Below are positions 1 to 11,768 of a stretch of 64,000 nt of DNA, piece by piece. The translations under genes and the position numbers were made by a program. The DNA is from Chlorops oryzae (lineage: Eukaryota > Arthropoda > Insecta > Diptera > Chloropidae): assembly GCA_020466095.1 (NCBI GenBank), contig CM035808.1:27929345-27993344 (forward strand), given 5' to 3'. How positions within the stretch are numbered: position 1 is the stretch's first letter; the number at the start of each line of letters is the position of its first letter. The notes below the pieces were generated by a model. That model ran no database searches, had not been told where the DNA came from, and worked only from the letters and a program-made list of their open reading frames with translations.

Positions 1-107
1 GACGATATCACTGCCCATTTGAAGCAGTTCTCATCTTTATTTTTAACATTTATACAAGCATGTTTTTTCTGAATCCATAATGGAAGCACTATATGACCAG
101 ATCCTCT
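1..107 (-). pseudogene. Continuation of the interrupted zinc-finger/PolB-associated frame, running off the window
   Basis: Ignoring the hAT element at 116-1344 and one copy of its target duplication, the same minus-strand frame continues from 107 to base 1 with no stop. It encodes a segment with INVKNKDENCFKWAV, a pattern I recall from the arthropod repeat family in which this block lies just upstream of further zinc fingers and DNA polymerase B. The frame therefore appears to have been open when the hAT element landed. The rest of the protein lies left of the window. Confidence 0.6.
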
Positions 108-115
108 CATGGGTC

Positions 116-1344
116 CAGGCGCGCAGCCAGGATTTCAATTTGGGGGGGGTTCGCAGAAAATTTTTCTAAATATTTTTTGTTTTTATTTTCGTAAAAAGCT
201 TACAAAATATATAATTAAAATATATTTACATAAATATTTTACATTTTTATAAGGTGTACAAAGTAAAAAAAAGTATTTTCGAAGGAACTTATTCAATTTA
301 AAGTGCAATGTTAAGTCTGCGCTTGCTTTCAGCAAGTTTATTTAGTATGTCCTCTACACTGGGAGTAAGATCTCGATGGACGTAGAGGAGTGCTAAGGCA
401 TTTAACCTCTGTTCTGTCATTGTAGATCTAAGATAAGTTTTGAGTCGGCGGAGAGTTGAAAACGAACTCTCATTTTCACATGTGGTTATTGGAAGAGTAG
501 CCAAAATAGTTAATAAAATAAAAATAGTTGGTAAAAATATCTTTTTTACAAAATTTTATAGCGTCAAACACTGTTTTTGGTCTTTCATTTTTTTCTAAAT
601 TATTAATTAATTTATACCAAATAGTGAGCTCCATTTTTGAATCATCAAAATTTCCCTCTAAATCATCTTGATAAAACTGAAAGAGTTTTTTAAATTTGTC
701 TAAAAAATCATCAACTTTTGCAGTATCGCTTTGAGGAAATAAAACTTGAAAACCAAGAAGAATATCCTTGTGTTTTGAAAAGCGATTGGTTAAGTTGACA
801 ATAAATGCATCCACAAAAGGTAAATAAAGGGAAATACGATAATAATATTCAACACTTTTAGTATGAAAATGTGCTTCGTGGTCCTGAGAATGTGCGAGCC
901 TAGGTTTTTTCAAAATAAGTCCGCTTGATAAACCTTGCTTCTCAGCGTTTTTAAACAATTTCTGAAATTCTTCCTCAGCGTTACTTCTTAAGGTTTGAAT
1001 ATTCTCTAAGCATATATCTGCTAGGACAACAGCATATTTGAGATCAATGTTTCTACCTTGTAAATATTTACATAGAACAAATGTGTAACTAAAAACTTGA
1101 TTTATACAATGAAGAGATATAAGAAATTCGCCTTTTTTTAAGGCACATTTTAATAAATTAGACTGACTTGACACATTTTGATCATTCCAAGAGGAAATTC
1201 GGTCAAGAACTAAAATTATTGCATCATAAAACTTAATAAAAGAGTTTGTAGGACGGCGATGTAGAAATGTAAGCTGTGTCGTGTATTTTTTCCTTAATTT
1301 GGGGGGGGTTTGAACCCCCAAAACCCCCCCTGGCTGCGCGCCTG
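116..1344 (-). mobile_element. Internally deleted hAT transposon with 8-bp target duplication
   Basis: The left end reads CAGGCGCGCAGCCAGG and the right end is its exact reverse complement. Both ends carry a further G-run (C-run on the other strand). The 8-mer CATGGGTC flanks both sides (108-115 and 1345-1352), a perfect 8-bp target duplication as expected for hAT. The 1229-bp element holds only the C-terminal portion of a transposase on the minus strand, so it is a deletion derivative that would need transposase supplied in trans. The intact duplication and terminal repeats suggest a fairly recent insertion. Confidence 0.92.
298..1290 (-). pseudogene. hAT transposase remnant (ZMYM1-like), 5'-deleted and frameshifted
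   Basis: Two overlapping minus-strand frames make up one protein fragment. The upstream frame (to about 480) is an alpha-helical middle region with a segment reading SSWNDQNVSS, as in ZMYM1/TTF-type hAT proteins. The downstream frame (504-298) is the C-terminal hAT dimerisation domain, with CENESSFSTLRRLKTYLRST followed by an RLNALALL helix. Homology passes from one frame to the other near 500-545, indicating a frameshift. The N-terminal zinc finger and the first catalytic acidic residues are absent, removed by the internal deletion that joins the right terminus to the middle of the gene. Not functional. The assignment rests on the dimerisation motif and on the element's termini. Confidence 0.85.
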
Positions 1345-2181
1345 CATGGGTCTATATTGGTTAATGTTCACTTCCAAGTGAACAATTCGTAAAAGAGACC
1401 ATCCACTATCCCTTTCTTGAAAAACATTCATTTTTTCCAAAATATCTTTGCATTTCTTGGAAAAGTCCTCATTTATATCTGATGACTCCGTTAATATAGT
1501 CATTTTAGTTGAGAAAGATTTTATCATTATTTTTGTTTCTTCCTCATTTTGCTTGATTAGCAAATATTCGCAAAATAGTTCTATGTTAGATTTTATCGAT
1601 GTATGCTTTAGAATTAGGTTGCTCAATGCGTCCAGAACTACTGTTTTTGCAGCTGCAAAGAAATGTTCTGGAATGAGTATACTTTCATCCTTATTCACAT
1701 AAACTAGAGTTTCCATTTTTTCGTTAAAAGCATGATTTATCCTCTTGAGGTTTTCACTAAAGTCAACCATGCTATTCTTTTTATGTTGATTGGTTCGCAG
1801 ATGATAAGACCAATCTGTTATAATAACATCTACTTCACATGCTTCACATTTCTTCGTGACAAGGTTTTCATCAGACATGTTTTGATCTTGGATTTGAAAT
1901 TCCGTACCATGAAGTGTCTCATAATGACTTTTTATAGCAAAACGGTTTTTAAATCTAATACCGCAATATTCGCACAGAATATCAGAATCGTTTTGGTCTT
2001 GGTTTGGAAATTCCATACTATGAGTTGTCTCATAATGTCGTTTGAGAGTAAAATGATTCTTTAAAATAACACCGCAATATTCGCATAAAAAATTGTTTTT
2101 TAAATGCATTGCCCTTTTATGGCGTTTCATACCCGTTTCCGAAGAAAACTCCTTTAAACAAATTTCGCAAGCCTTATTCAT
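1345..2181 (-). pseudogene. C2H2 zinc-finger protein, N-terminal part of a mobile-element (PolB-associated) family, interrupted by a hAT insertion
   Basis: The frame starts at an ATG at 2181 and stays open for 279 codons to the edge of an inserted transposon at 1344. Three canonical C2H2 fingers are visible at about residues 5-26, 33-54 and 70-91, with a fourth, divergent finger (Cys112, Cys115, His127, His133). The remainder is Lys/Glu-rich and ends in a block with the signature DSGWSLLRI and NINQYRPM. From memory, this arrangement is typical of a highly repeated arthropod protein family in which fingers precede a DNA polymerase B region, as in Polinton/Maverick-like elements; no polymerase motif is in the window, so that assignment is inference. 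The frame resumes intact at 107-1 beyond the insertion. It is probably part of a mobile element and not a host transcription factor. Confidence 0.6.
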
Positions 2182-2679
2182 TTTGATTGTTAATTTTTAT
2201 ATTCTAGAAACAAAAAAGCAAAATATATTAAATTCAACCCTACGTTCCCAGTAGGAATGAAAGGAATAAATATTCATATAAAATATATTACATTAAATAA
2301 AAATATTAAATGCTACGTGCACACTTCAGAAAAGGATGCAAAGGGTCACATACCTGGGGGTTTGACGGCGGAATTGTCTGCGATCGTCTTTGAGTGTAAA
2401 CTTTGATGATGGACGTTAGTCTCTATCAATACGAGGATCACGATACGGATTGGACAAGTCCACGGGGATTTTATACACTTAAAGATGACACTACTTTCGA
2501 AACCGACGCTCACGATCGATTTTTCGATAAATTTAAACTGAACTGTTTGATTTCACTTTAAAGAATGGCAACGTCAAAGGAGAAAATCTGATTTTATGCA
2601 CACTTCACTTGTAAGACTGATAGCGCCAATAGAACAAATTTTATTTTTATACCTTCACACTTTTCTTCAAACTTCCACA
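2182..2679. other. Non-coding stretch beside the zinc-finger frame
   Basis: A+T-rich, with a slightly more mixed block at about 2330-2560. No frame, inverted repeat or RNA is recognisable. It lies immediately 5' of the zinc-finger ATG, so it may hold that gene's promoter or the interior of the same mobile element. Confidence 0.4.
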
Positions 2680-3410
2680 CAGTTTCTCACCCACACCATA
2701 CTCACACATATATGTACTAATTTTTCAAAACATTCAATCCCAAAAATATCCCCCCGATTGAACTGAACTTGAACTTGAAAAATTTTTGAATAAACATCCA
2801 ATGAGGCACGCTTCAACTTGTTCTGGCTAAAAAATCATGCCTTGTCTTCATCTCAATGACTTCAGTAGCGATAATTCAACTCCAGCTCTAACCCAATGTT
2901 TACATATTGAACTATATATGCTCTCCTACCGCACAGCTTCTCACCCACAACATACTCACACATATATGTACTAATTTTTCAAAACATTCAATCCCAAAAA
3001 TATCGCCCTGATTGAACTGAACTTGAACTTGAAAAATTTTTGAATAAACATCCAATGAGGCACGCTTCAACTTGTTCTCGCTAAAAAATCATGCCTTATC
3101 TTCATCTCAATGACTTCAGTAGCGATAAGTCAACTCCAGCTCTAACCCAATGTTTACATATTGAACTATATATGCTCTCCTACCGCACAGCTTCTCACCC
3201 ACACCATACTCACACATATATGTACTAATTTTTCAAAACATTCAATGAGGCAAGCTTCAACTTGTTCTGGCTAAAAAATCATGCCTTATCTTCATCTCAA
3301 TGACTTCAGTAGCGATAAGTCAACTCCAGCTCTAACCTAATGTTTACATATTGAACTATATATGCTCTCCTACCGCACAGTTTCTCACCCCCCTCAACTC
3401 TTCAATGAGG
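2680..3410. repeat. 254-bp tandem repeat array, about three units
   Basis: Units begin at CAG-YTTCTCACCC at 2680, 2934 and 3188, giving exact spacings of 254 bp, and a fourth truncated start is at 3378. Units share long near-identical stretches such as CACACATATATGTACTAATT. The third unit is 64 bp shorter: the part between CATTCAAT and CATCCAAT is missing, consistent with deletion between those short direct repeats. No coding potential is seen. Confidence 0.93.
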
Positions 3411-3835
3411 CTCAATGTGAACCTTCTCATATAAACCTCCAAAAATTTCCAAAGACCTAAATGTATGTCACCTCATACAAACTTCCTAAATTTCCAAAGA
3501 CCTAAATGTATGTCATCTCATATAAACCAACCAAAATTTCCAAAGACCTAAATGTATGTCATCTCATATAAACCAACCAAAATTTTCTAGATGTGCGACG
3601 TCTCATACAAACGAACAAAAATTTTCTAGATCTCAAATGTGCGACCTCTCATACAAATGAACAAAAATTTTCTAGATCTCAAATGTGCGACCTCTCATAC
3701 AAATGAACAAAATTTTTCTAGATCTCAAATGTGCGACCTCTCATACAAATGAACAAAATTTTTCTAGATCTCAAATGTGCGACATCTCATACAACTGAAC
3801 AAAAATTTTCTAGATCTTCAATGTGCGTCTTTTTC
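3411..3835. repeat. 46-bp tandem repeat array, about nine units in two subfamilies
   Basis: Units of 45-46 bp follow directly after the 254-bp array. The first few carry CCAAAGACCTAAATGTATGT, the later ones TTTTCTAGATCTCAAATGTG, and both share a TCTCATAYAAA core. The gradual change from one subfamily to the other suggests stepwise expansion by unequal exchange. The location beside the zinc-finger frame leaves open that both arrays are terminal or internal parts of one large mobile element. Confidence 0.9.
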
Positions 3836-5700
3836 AGATTTTCCATACAAAAAAAGTTGCACATCCAGAACGAACATATCCCCCCTACTTTATTTTAATT
3901 TCTACTGTTCAGCGGGATTCAACAACACATTTTTTTGGGCTCACATATATCAATTCAAAAGCGATGATTAGGGCTCGGGATAAAAAAAATTCTTTTAAAT
4001 TGACAATAATTGATTTGAAAACGATGAAAAATTTCGGTTGAAGTGTCCAAATTAATGAATCTAGAAAGTGTTCTGAATCTTTAGAACAATACCGAAAAAA
4101 TCATTTAAAATATTGAGGCAATTCCCAAAGTCTTATAAAATCCGTTTTAAATTTATCCCCAGCTAAAATTAGCATTTTTAGCTCTCAAAATATGTGAATT
4201 ACCTAAATAATTTCTGTTTTATAAAAAATTAAATTTTTTTAAATGAGTTTTAAACCATAAAACGAAGTCTTAAAGGACATTTTTCAGAGGAATGAGTTTG
4301 GAGACTTTACTAGCATTTTTTCATTGATTTTAACGAATTTGTTTTTTCATTTTTAGTAAATTTTTGCCAATCCCTGGTAATGACTATTAATTCAAGTACG
4401 TTTTTGAATATTCTGTCAGTTGAAACGGTATCAGTCCAACTCAAAGACTTCAAGCCTTCGAAATGAAAAAAAAAACCAAAAATAGAAAAAAATGTTCATG
4501 CGTCAAATTGAATTTTTATCCTTTTTCAGAAATATCTTTGAGACCCCTTGTTTGAAAGGAGCAACGTATAAGTATGTACATATGTACGTATGTATTATAA
4601 GTGCATGAGTGCATGCAAAATTCGGTTTGTTATTTTTTGATATCCTCGGGGGAAAATTTCCATTTCAATGCGAATGGGGTTTCACTTTTCTTAGAGCGTT
4701 TTATAAACTGTTGTGAAATTATTTTTAATATGCCGAAGGAAGGAGTGCATACGCCGCGTTTGAAAATGCAACTCTTGCAACAATTAATGGCCGCCGTTGA
4801 AGCTCAGACATGCGCTGGCTTTGCTCTCTTAAACAAAACAGCATGGCTTCCGTAATGTAAATATGGCCAACCGTCTTTTGTGTTCCGTCGGCTTTGAATC
4901 TTTGATTTTTTGATGCACGCTTCAGCTACTTGTTGGGCATGTGCCTCCCTCTTTTGTGGCTGCTGCTGTTGTTATTGTTGTTGTTGTTGTTTTCGGTTTC
5001 ATATTTCGCGCTCGAGTGCAGCTCATTCATTCAGTTTGACTTTGGATGCGAAAAATGATGAGGAAGCAGTGGTGCGTGCACGTCCTCCCAATGGTGGTAG
5101 TTCAACAGCCGCCGCATTGCTCCGATGGATGGATGAATAGATCGTTGTATGGGTGAGTAGATGAGTGGGTGGATGTGGTGGGCGTCATTTGGATGCTTTT
5201 GAAATTGAAATTAAAAATTCATAACTCAATGTTGGCCATTGTAAGGAGGTTTCGCTTTTTGTTTCGTTCGTTCTTTTTATCTTTTCAAAGTTCAAAAGCA
5301 ACTTGAGAAAAACGTTTTTGCAAATATTAAAATTTTCCCTGAAAAAGCCAACTCAGTTTTAAGGCCTCTGCTGATATGATATTTTTTGTGTGATTTCTCG
5401 AGCGCGATTTTCTGTCATTTCCCCTAAAAAATTGGGTTTTAATGAATAAAACTTCAAAGCGATCTTATGCAAGTGTACTTTTCATCATCAAAGCAATTAT
5501 TTTTTTTTTTTTGCTTTTTTTTCATTATTTTTGCAAGCTTTGGAAACATTCGTTCATATATTTGGGATGTTTAAGAAAATTTTTCACATTAATTGTTACC
5601 CATTCGTGATATTAAAAGACTCAAAAAGAGATTTTTGTTTTTCGAATCCTGAAAATAAAATCGATATTCGTTTGAACCGGCTTAGAAGAATCTAGGGGAT
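3836..5700. other. Unique A+T-rich DNA, no gene
   Basis: Short open frames here lack any recognisable domain and have no splice or start context that would support them. Contains a TACATATGTACGTATGTAT-like simple run near 4573 and a TGC/TTG trinucleotide run at 4961-4990. Confidence 0.5.
4961..4990. repeat. (TGC/TTG)n microsatellite
   Basis: About ten trinucleotides of TGCTGC-TTGTTG type, an ordinary dipteran simple repeat. Confidence 0.85.
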
Positions 5701-6003
5701 CTCCCTAATAACTTCCCATTGACGAGCAGCGGACACTTTTTCGGTCAAAAACTAATAGTTGCCAAGGGTAAGGTAATACACGTCAGCCCTATCACAGACT
5801 GGGGATCTTAACATTTGAAAGGAACGTTCTCTATTATTGACTAAAGAGAGTTGATTAACCCTTAAGGGGACGTTCTTTTCTTTCTTCTTTGCTAGCTCAA
5901 AATGGTTTTAGAGATAGGTGTTCACCTCTATAGGGTATCACAACGGACCTTAGGTCTGGGTGTGTCGGTATAAGATAGCCCAAGTAACCTAACCTAACCT
6001 AAG
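5700..6003. repeat. Probable dispersed-repeat fragment with TAACC tail
   Basis: Ends in three and a half TAACC repeats (5982-6003). It contains GGTATCACAACGG at 5935, a word that recurs at about 53043 within a tRNA-like SINE context. The shared word and the simple tail suggest a retroposon remnant. Boundaries are not defined. Confidence 0.4.
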
Positions 6004-6426
6004 GGGACTTTATGGACCTGCCACGAAATTTAAGGGTATTTCCAAGATTTTTGTTTTGGTATTGAGCCAATTAAAAAACGATTTTCGAACTTTGTAGGCT
6101 TATTATGCTATTTAGTGGCAATTAGAAAAAAATGTTTTTGTAATTTTGTTTTTATTTTTGTTTGTTTTAAAAGTCGCCGCGCTTTGGAAAAATAACCTCC
6201 GTGACGTACATGATTTTTGGAGTTCTGTTTATAAAAAAAAAAAAGAAACAAAATACATATTAGTGGGACTCATGCAGCCTCGCAAATTGTGGGAAATGAG
6301 AAATTTGTCACACAACTGTCAAAATTTATATGAAAATTTACGATGGGAAAAGTTGCGAGGACATTTGCGTAGCTGCATTAGTACCACTATTATCAATCAG
6401 AATGAATGCGGCTATGTCCGGAACTA

Positions 6427-7062
6427 CACTGAGCGAACTTAACCATGATTTTTTTAAAAGGGCGCATTGTTATTCAGTCCTTTTGATTTTCGAGCAGAAC
6501 GAAAATTACAAAAGAAAAATTGTTGAGTCAACAGCATTTTTGGTTGATTTAAAAGGAAAAATGTTTAATTACATTTCTTTTCGTTCGGTATAATTCTCAT
6601 TTGTTTTATAAAATAGGACATATAAGATATTCATTCATCTTAGAATTTTTCAAGCATTGCGAAAGCAGTCACGAAACCGGAGTGACAAAATCGGATGAAG
6701 TCAATCCGATGGCTATTTTTTGGGGTTATGTTCAACAGAGAGTTCTGTGGCCATTTGCTTTGAACGTTGAATGAATTTGTTATGAAATTTCTTCTTGTAT
6801 ACGTATTTTAGAAAATTTTTTTTTATTTTAAAAATCATCTTGTCATTCCAATTATGTCCGTGATTAAATCAACAATTTAAATTGAAATCCATTTTTGAAA
6901 ATTATCATTTCAATTCGACCTGAAATATGGTTGATTCAAAAGGAAAATCTTTATTTTTTCCAATAAGAAAAATTGTTAAATTAAAAATATTCCTTGTTGA
7001 AGCCATTTTATATGTTTTTCCTTTTGATTTAACCAGTTTTCTGGTTGATTTTTTTCTCTGTG
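6427..7062. mobile_element. Possible TA-flanked inverted-repeat element
   Basis: The left end CACTGAGCGAACTTAACC and the reverse complement of the right end, CACAGAGAAAAAAATCAACC, are similar but imperfect. Both are flanked by TA. The interior repeats TTGATTTAA/TTGATTCAAAAGGAAAA words. It resembles the better-defined element at 7640-8253 and may be an older relative. Short frames inside have no domain. Confidence 0.35.
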
Positions 7063-7639
7063 TAGAAAAAAAAAACATTGTTTGAAAATTGACAAAATGG
7101 CGCGATTTTGATTTGAACCATAAAAAATGCTGCTTTTTTTACCGCTATTTTGATGGACTCTAGTTCCGACCATAGCCATTGATGTTGTGAATAACATATA
7201 AAAATTTCAGACGAATCTGTTTGATCGTTTTTTTTGTTTTCATGTACGGCAAGTCAAAAAAATTAGTTTCAAGATAAACGCTTTCAAAGTTGCATTGATC
7301 AAGCGCGCTGCCTGCTGTCTCCACCTACTAAAACGGTTTTAGCAACGGAAATATTGTCAATATCTTCACGAAACTTTGCCAGCATATTCTTAAAAGTCTA
7401 TTTTTCCGAAGTATAAAATTTTAATGCCGGCATTAAAATAGCACACGACGTATTTTGCGTATCCTGTACCCACAGAACTCATACGCAGTACTATAAAAGA
7501 TGGAAATTTTTTCAATCTCAAGCCTTTAGATGAGATGCACTTTTTCAGGGTAAACAGGGAATTTTTCTCCTTTTCAATATCAACAACTTTGCTGAAGACA
7601 CCAAAAGAATCCGTACGGTTAACGAGATACAGCTATGTA

Positions 7640-8253
7640 CACAGAAAGACTTTTGTGCGTAAATACAACCAATTTTTTAATCAATATAACAAATTCGTTG
7701 TTAAAACTCAGCCTATCACACTTTTTGTTATATTAACAAATCGTTTAATTGGGACAATTATTCAAAGTATTAAAACTCAATAAACATTTTCAAACAACGA
7801 TTTGTTATATCAACAACCAAAGGTATTAAAAATCAACCAATTATTTTAAATAAATAAAAAAGGAAAAAATGCCTCATCTTCATATTCCATAATAAAAATT
7901 TGAGTCTGCAAAGTCAGTTTACGGAAGATAATTATAGGTACATTATAATCATCATAAACATATGTATGTGAGCTAATTTTTGATATTTATATGCAAAATT
8001 TCAAAAATTTCAAACAAAAGTTTCGTCAATATAACAAAAATTTCAAACGAAGGTTTTGTCAAGTGTTAATACTTTTGGTATTTAATAGGTACAACAAAAT
8101 AATCAACCAAATTTTTGTTCAAAATTTAATATTACGAACTTTTCCCGAATTTCGTGATTTGCTTGAAATTTTTAATTGGGACAATTAATAAACCGATGAA
8201 TCGAGTTTAACAAACGCCATTAATTGGAATTTTTCGTAGCCAGTTTTTCTGTG
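7640..8253. mobile_element. Non-autonomous TA-flanked element (mariner/Tc1-type MITE)
   Basis: Termini are CACAGAAAGACTT on the left and the reverse complement CACAGAAAAACTGG on the right, each preceded by TA (7638-7639 and 8254-8255). The 614-bp interior repeats words such as AATATAACAAA and CAACCAATT but codes for nothing recognisable. TA flanks are typical of the Tc1/mariner superfamily; the family assignment is inferred from the flanks only. Confidence 0.6.
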
Positions 8254-8255
8254 TA

Positions 8256-10348
8256 TGTCAAAAGTGGTAAAAAACGAATTTTAGTAAAAAAATTGTACAA
8301 GGTTCCGTTCTCTTATTAGCAGTCAATTTGAAAAAAGTAATGATGCAGAAGTTAATATTTTTCCACGTACTTTAACAAGAAAGTGTCAAATCCCACCCCT
8401 CACATGATCACCCAAAAAAATGTCGCACAGTGTCATACTCTAGCCCATTAAGTTATCTCAAAACTACTCTTATTTGTTCAACTCTTGGAGATTTCTCAAA
8501 ACTTCAGAACCTTAAAGTAGCGAAGTGGCTTGGTTAGTACTGACTGGCATAGAAAATTGCATTGAAATTGGTACCCCGTAGTCCTTTTACTTCACAACAT
8601 TAATGAACATGGCCATTCTATGACCTTTGAAGTAAATCGCACAAAGATGTGCCCAATGGAGTGCAGTATTTAAGATAACAATTTTAGGTATGCATATTTT
8701 TGAAGATTAGCCTGTGTCAACCTCTCATCGAAAACTCACCTCTGACTTTTTGTCTTCAAAAAATTGCGCTCTTTGCTTCCTTCGCATTTACGTTAACAGC
8801 GTAGAGCCCTTTATAAAATAAAAACCTTATTAAACTTCAAATTTGTAAAAATTATTTCCGGACCAGTCCTTACCCTTAGAGTGATATACGTACATATATT
8901 TGGATACTCATTTTCAAGGACCAATTAAATTGTGTTTTTCAAAAAAATTCAATTATAAAAAAATAATATACCTGCGCCATGATATAAAATATCCTTAAAA
9001 GCCCCTCAAATAAGTCGAGCGAAATCATTTGAAAACAATACGGTGGAATGATTTTATCCCCCTCCGTTTAAGCGTAACATTTAGGGGATCGAATACACAT
9101 ACCCAAATTTATATAACCATAGAAATTCGTTAACTCATCTAATCTTTATGCAAAAGACCTCATTTACTGAAATCAAGTAATGAATATGCAAATCCAAGAA
9201 AAATGGAAAATCATGAAAAAAAAGAAACAGGAATGAATTAAAAAGAAGGACGAAGTGTATTCCGCTCGTTATTTGGTTGGTTCATTATTCGGTTACGTTC
9301 TCCTCGCATTGCATTTACGCTAAAACGTACTTAAATTATTTCCCCACATGTCTGCATGCCCATTACACACCCACTCACTCGTGAAAAGAAACAGTCGAAG
9401 AGTGGAAAGCTGCAAGGATCGCAGTATGAATGGTGGAGAATCCTCGCAGCAATCAGTTCGCAGAAAAATGAAAGGGAAAAAACAACTTTTTTCTACGACA
9501 ATTATTTCATATTTTCAAACATTCGCCTCAGGAGAATATCATTCCGCAAACCCTCAACCTCATTCAACTTGCGAATGCCTCGCACTCAGGTTTACATTCA
9601 CAAATTAAGGATAACGACGGCAACCGGGAAAGACATTTTGAATCTAAAAAAAAAAATAAAATAGAAAATAAAAAAACTCCCCATAATTTCGAATTTTTTG
9701 TGCGCTTGATTACATTCCGTAATGATTGCAATTGCAATTCGTTTTTCAAGCATTTTATGCTGATGCGAATTTGTTGATTTCGATGTCTTTCCAATTCTGA
9801 GAATGCAACGTCTTTGAGATCCTTCCTTTCTGTTTTTGTTTGTCCTTGCATAAAGCAGTTCTCCATAGCTTTCACTTTGTATTGGTTTCATCAATTTTTC
9901 CTACAACTTTTTAATATTCTTTCACAAGAAATTTTCCTTTGACATTTTATAGTTTATCTCAGCCAAAGCGGAAAGGATTTACAGTACATAACCCAAACAT
10001 GGAATGGAACTATGTTCAAAGAAGTAGTGAAAAAAAAAATCTTGCAAACAAATTTTGTTAATGAAATGAAATTCTGGTAAGAAAAGGCACATCCTTCTAT
10101 AAAGGTTTACCTTCTGAATGGGGTCTAAATGTTTTAGTAGTTTTCAAGGAAATTTAACTATGGCTCGTCTTCAAGATTCTTTTGTGCAGTTTTTTCCCTA
10201 AGAGGATTTCGAAAAGTCTCTTTAATATATCCTCAAAATGGGATAGATTCCTCAAAAAGGCACAGCTACCGATCAAAGCCTTATTTATATAAATTTATAT
10301 TAATATCCTAAAAAATTTGATAGTAAATCTCTATATTTAGGGATTGAG
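8256..10348. other. Unique A+T-rich DNA, no gene
   Basis: No supported coding frame, RNA or repeat. Overlapping open frames on both strands at about 9350-9890 have no domain or codon-usage signal that I can defend. Confidence 0.45.
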
Positions 10349-10670
10349 GCAGGGGGCCCCATGGCACGGGTCACGGGCTTGACGGTCCCGCCTTTCCCGA
10401 GTCGCGACGCTAGCCGATTGCCCCAGTCAAATCATGCAGACTGGTAAATAAATGTATGAAGCGGGACCCAGCCGCGGGTTTATTGAAGGAAGCGTCACCT
10501 TTGACGAATTTTGGGCCCTACCCCGAAGTAATGCCACAGCGTTTCCAGGGTAGGAATCCCAACTAGAAGAGAGGGGGATGTTTTTTAGTGGAATCACCAC
10601 ACACCCAGCAATTACGGATGCTGTCAGTCCGAAAAGATTTTTGAACTCCTCGCCGCAAAAAAAAAAAAAA
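10349..10670 (+). mobile_element. Poly(A)-tailed retroposon, copy 1
   Basis: A 322-bp GC-rich unit beginning GCAGGGGGCCCCATGGCAC and ending TCCTCGCCGC followed by a run of A. A second copy at 53363-53683 has the same ends and is nearly identical throughout. The terminal A-run and the defined 5' start in both copies point to target-primed reverse transcription. It contains GATGTTTTTTAGTGG and GAATCACCACACACCC, a pair able to form a small stem, as seen near the 3' ends of some R1-clade LINEs; that relation is only suggestive. No target duplication could be found. Confidence 0.75.
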
Positions 10671-11730
10671 CAAGGATCTCCAAGGACCTCCTGCTCTTTT
10701 ATTTTGATAGCTTTGTACAGTATAATGGATAATATAACAGTCCTTCTTAATTTGCCTTAGTTTGTGATAAGAAAAACAAATAGACCTATGCCCGCTCAGA
10801 AGATTTTGTAAAGGCTACTAACTCGGGAGAAATTGGCTCGTATGCATAAAGATGAGATCAATACTTTTTCTCCAGTTTTTAAACCATTGCTAAGTTTGAT
10901 ATGCAAGATGAATAGTTGATCTATGAGTTTCAAATTAGATATTTAAGCTTTATCTCGATTGATTCAAGTCAGAGATCCATCTCATTTTATGCTCGATAGC
11001 AAATATTCAAAATTTGTGAAAAGATTTTATGAAAAGGACCTAGCTGTTTTCTAGTAAGTCCAAAGATGAAGCTAAATTTCCTCTAAAGCATTCCTTAGGA
11101 AAAGTTTTCACGAAAACATTTGAATTAAAACATTGGGAACAAATGCTGGAAGCACTACATCTGAGTTCACCTGAACTGTTGTGTCACTGAGACATGAGAA
11201 AATTCCACCCGTAGGTAATTTTCATATCCTCTAAGAATTCTGTGGCCTTATCGATTATGCCTCTCTCTTATATCTAAATTGAATAAAAAGATAACAAGCT
11301 TGACTGAATAAAAATGACTATTTTAATTAAAATTTGTTTTTAATTGTTTAAGGACAAGAACCTGAAACGATATTATTGCTGTTAAGCGTCATATCGAGGA
11401 CTCCAAATAAACCTACTCTCAGACTAATTATTATTATCAACGAAAATTGCAAAAGTTCTTTTTATTATACGCCTTACGATGAAACTAGTAGCTTTAGAAA
11501 CCCAATGGCCGCTCATGCAATGGAGAGGAATGTGAGCAAAAGAGAAGGCATGAAGTCGCAAGGACAATGGATGGCAGAAACACAAGTACAAATTATCGGG
11601 GTGGGGCATGCGTCATCAGCGCAGGGAGTTTTCATGCAGTCAAGGATAAAGAATAATTGCTCAGAGGAAAAAATGAGGGAAGAATCTTTTTTCTTCCTGC
11701 CTTGCTATAAATGAATGTGTCTGCGAATGA

Positions 11731-11768
11731 GTGTGTGTGTGTACATATATATATATGTGTGTGTGTGA
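11731..11768. repeat. (TG)n(TA)n(TG)n microsatellite
   Basis: Alternating purine-pyrimidine run with two TG tracts flanking an AT core. Confidence 0.9.

Noticed and set aside
3411..3835. Regular 46-bp repeats resembling a CRISPR array
   Set aside because: Units are contiguous with no unique spacers and drift gradually in sequence; a eukaryotic tandem repeat.
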